Assembly: GCA_948857205.1 (NCBI GenBank)
Contig: CAQPRV010000108.1
Span: 1 to 14,462 of the forward strand
Direction: 5' to 3'
From: an uncultured Clostridia bacterium
GTDB lineage: Bacteria; Bacillota; Clostridia; TANB77; CAG-508
Length of the DNA stretch: 14,462 nucleotides
The notes below the pieces were generated by a model. That model saw only the letters and a program-made list of their open reading frames with translations, made no database searches and was not told the origin of the DNA. Below, in pieces: positions 13,610 through 14,462 of the stretch; positions within the stretch are counted from its first letter, which is position 1; each line of letters opens with the position of its first letter. Position numbers and translations under genes: made by a program.

Positions 13610-14322
13610 TTATTTCATAAGCCATTTAGCAATATCATATATTTGTATACCTTCATATTGATAATCTTCATGTTTTGTTCTAGCTATTATTACTTTAGGA
13701 TAAGCATCCTTTATTTGTAATAATGGATTTACTTCTCTTTTTAGAGTTTCTTCATAATCTATATTATCTGAAATTTGAATATAAATTTTTTCATTTCTTT
13801 TTAACGCTATAAAATCTACTTCTTTATTATATAATATCCCTGTATATACTTCGTATCCTCTTCTCATTAATTCAATTGCAACTATATTTTCATATACTCT
13901 ACCATAATCTAAAGATTTTGTACCTAAACGAGCATATCTAAATGCATGATCAGATAAATAATATTTTTCATCACTATTTAAATATTTTTTACCTTTTATA
14001 TCGTATCTACTTATTTTATAAAAAGCAAATGATTCACACAAATATTCAATATAATTTCCAACAGTTTTATGATTAGTCTCTAAATTAATATTATTTAATG
14101 AATTAGCAACATTTCTTAAAGATGTTCTATTAGATATATTATCCATTAAAAAATCGTTTAATGAACTCATTAGTTTTTCATCCTTTATTTTATTTCTTTC
14201 AAAAATATCTCTAACTATCAATGTATTATAAATATCATTTAAATAATCATACTTTCTTTCTATGGAATTATATAAATAAGAGCCTGACATTCCACCTTCC
14301 ATTACATAATTATTGAAAGCAG
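13610..14322 (-). pseudogene. 5'-truncated AAA ATPase with DUF4143 domain
   Basis: The frame holds the C-terminal half of an ATPase of the AAA_14/DUF4143 type: FNNYVMEGGMSG, YLNDIYNTLIVRDIFERNKI, a winged-helix-like segment, DYGRVYENIVAIELMRRGYEV, and the nuclease-like EVDFIA with YIQIS. The N-terminal ATPase part with its Walker motifs (about 180 residues) is absent. The frame stays open past the ATG at 14302 into sequence that belongs to the right-hand IS3-type element, so the insertion has removed or separated the 5' half. The remaining frame has no proper start. Intact relatives are of uncertain function and common in Clostridia. Confidence 0.75.
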
Positions 14323-14462
14323 TGGATTGGTTATAATAAATTAGACAAAAAAGATAAGGACATGTTAAAATAAAAATGGAGGTATTAACATGTCAAGAAG
14401 AGAAAGAAGGGAATTTACAGAAGAATTTAAATTACAAATGGTACAATTGTACAATAATGGAA
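14323..14462 (+). mobile_element. Left end of an IS3-family insertion sequence
   Basis: The element begins near a TGGATTGG sequence at 14323, where homology to the DUF4143 protein stops. It contains a short leader and the start of its orfA, and runs off the window. The exact boundary and target duplication cannot be set without the other end. Confidence 0.65.
14390..14462 (+). CDS. IS3-family transposase orfA, N-terminal fragment
   Basis: Translation from the ATG at 14390, preceded by ATGGAGGT, gives MSRRERREFTEEFKLQMVQL followed by YNNG. The arrangement R-x-F-T-x-E-F-K-x-Q-x-V-x-L is the standard opening of IS3/IS150-type orfA proteins, which carry a helix-turn-helix for binding the terminal repeats. 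Only 24 codons are in the window. Confidence 0.85.
   Translation, partial: MSRRERREFTEEFKLQMVQLYNNG

Overview
The window is very AT-rich DNA from what looks like a spore-forming, low-GC member of the Clostridia. It carries yabP-yabQ-divIC, a Firmicutes-type rho and a frameshifted prfB, together with strong purine-rich ribosome binding sites. The genus cannot be fixed from this sequence.

Left part (1-3.9 kb). The 5' end of an insertion-sequence transposase runs off the left edge. Next comes a compact operon: an extended -10 promoter, a 17-residue leader peptide with three consecutive His codons, competing RNA hairpins and an intrinsic terminator, then a 691-residue fusion protein and an M20 metallo-hydrolase. 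The fusion joins a complete histidyl-tRNA-synthetase-like module to a DapF-fold module that most resembles the staphylopine histidine racemase CntK. The leader and both halves of the fusion point to histidine, so this is the best candidate for an undescribed pathway. A PIN-domain toxin remnant follows.

Middle part (3.9-9.2 kb). This is core genome on the plus strand: a small unknown ORF, prfB (RF2) with the +1 programmed frameshift, a short single-ACT aspartokinase, yabP, yabQ, a DivIC/FtsB-like gene and rho. Strong hairpin terminators separate several of these units.

Right part (9.2-14.5 kb). This is an accessory region. It holds a GIY-YIG nuclease-like protein, then about 2.7 kb of degraded AT-rich DNA with palindromes, a diverged direct-repeat pair and coding remnants. 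Embedded there are two RNA-based toxin-antitoxin candidates: a type I module (36-residue hydrophobic peptide plus a convergent antisense RNA at its 3' end) and a type III module (ToxN/AbiQ-like endoribonuclease preceded by three 39-nt antitoxin repeats and an attenuating terminator). A YgjV-family membrane protein follows, then a DUF4143-type ATPase gene that has lost its 5' half to an IS3-type element whose orfA starts at the right edge.

Functions are assigned by reading motifs and recalled family sequences; no database search was possible.
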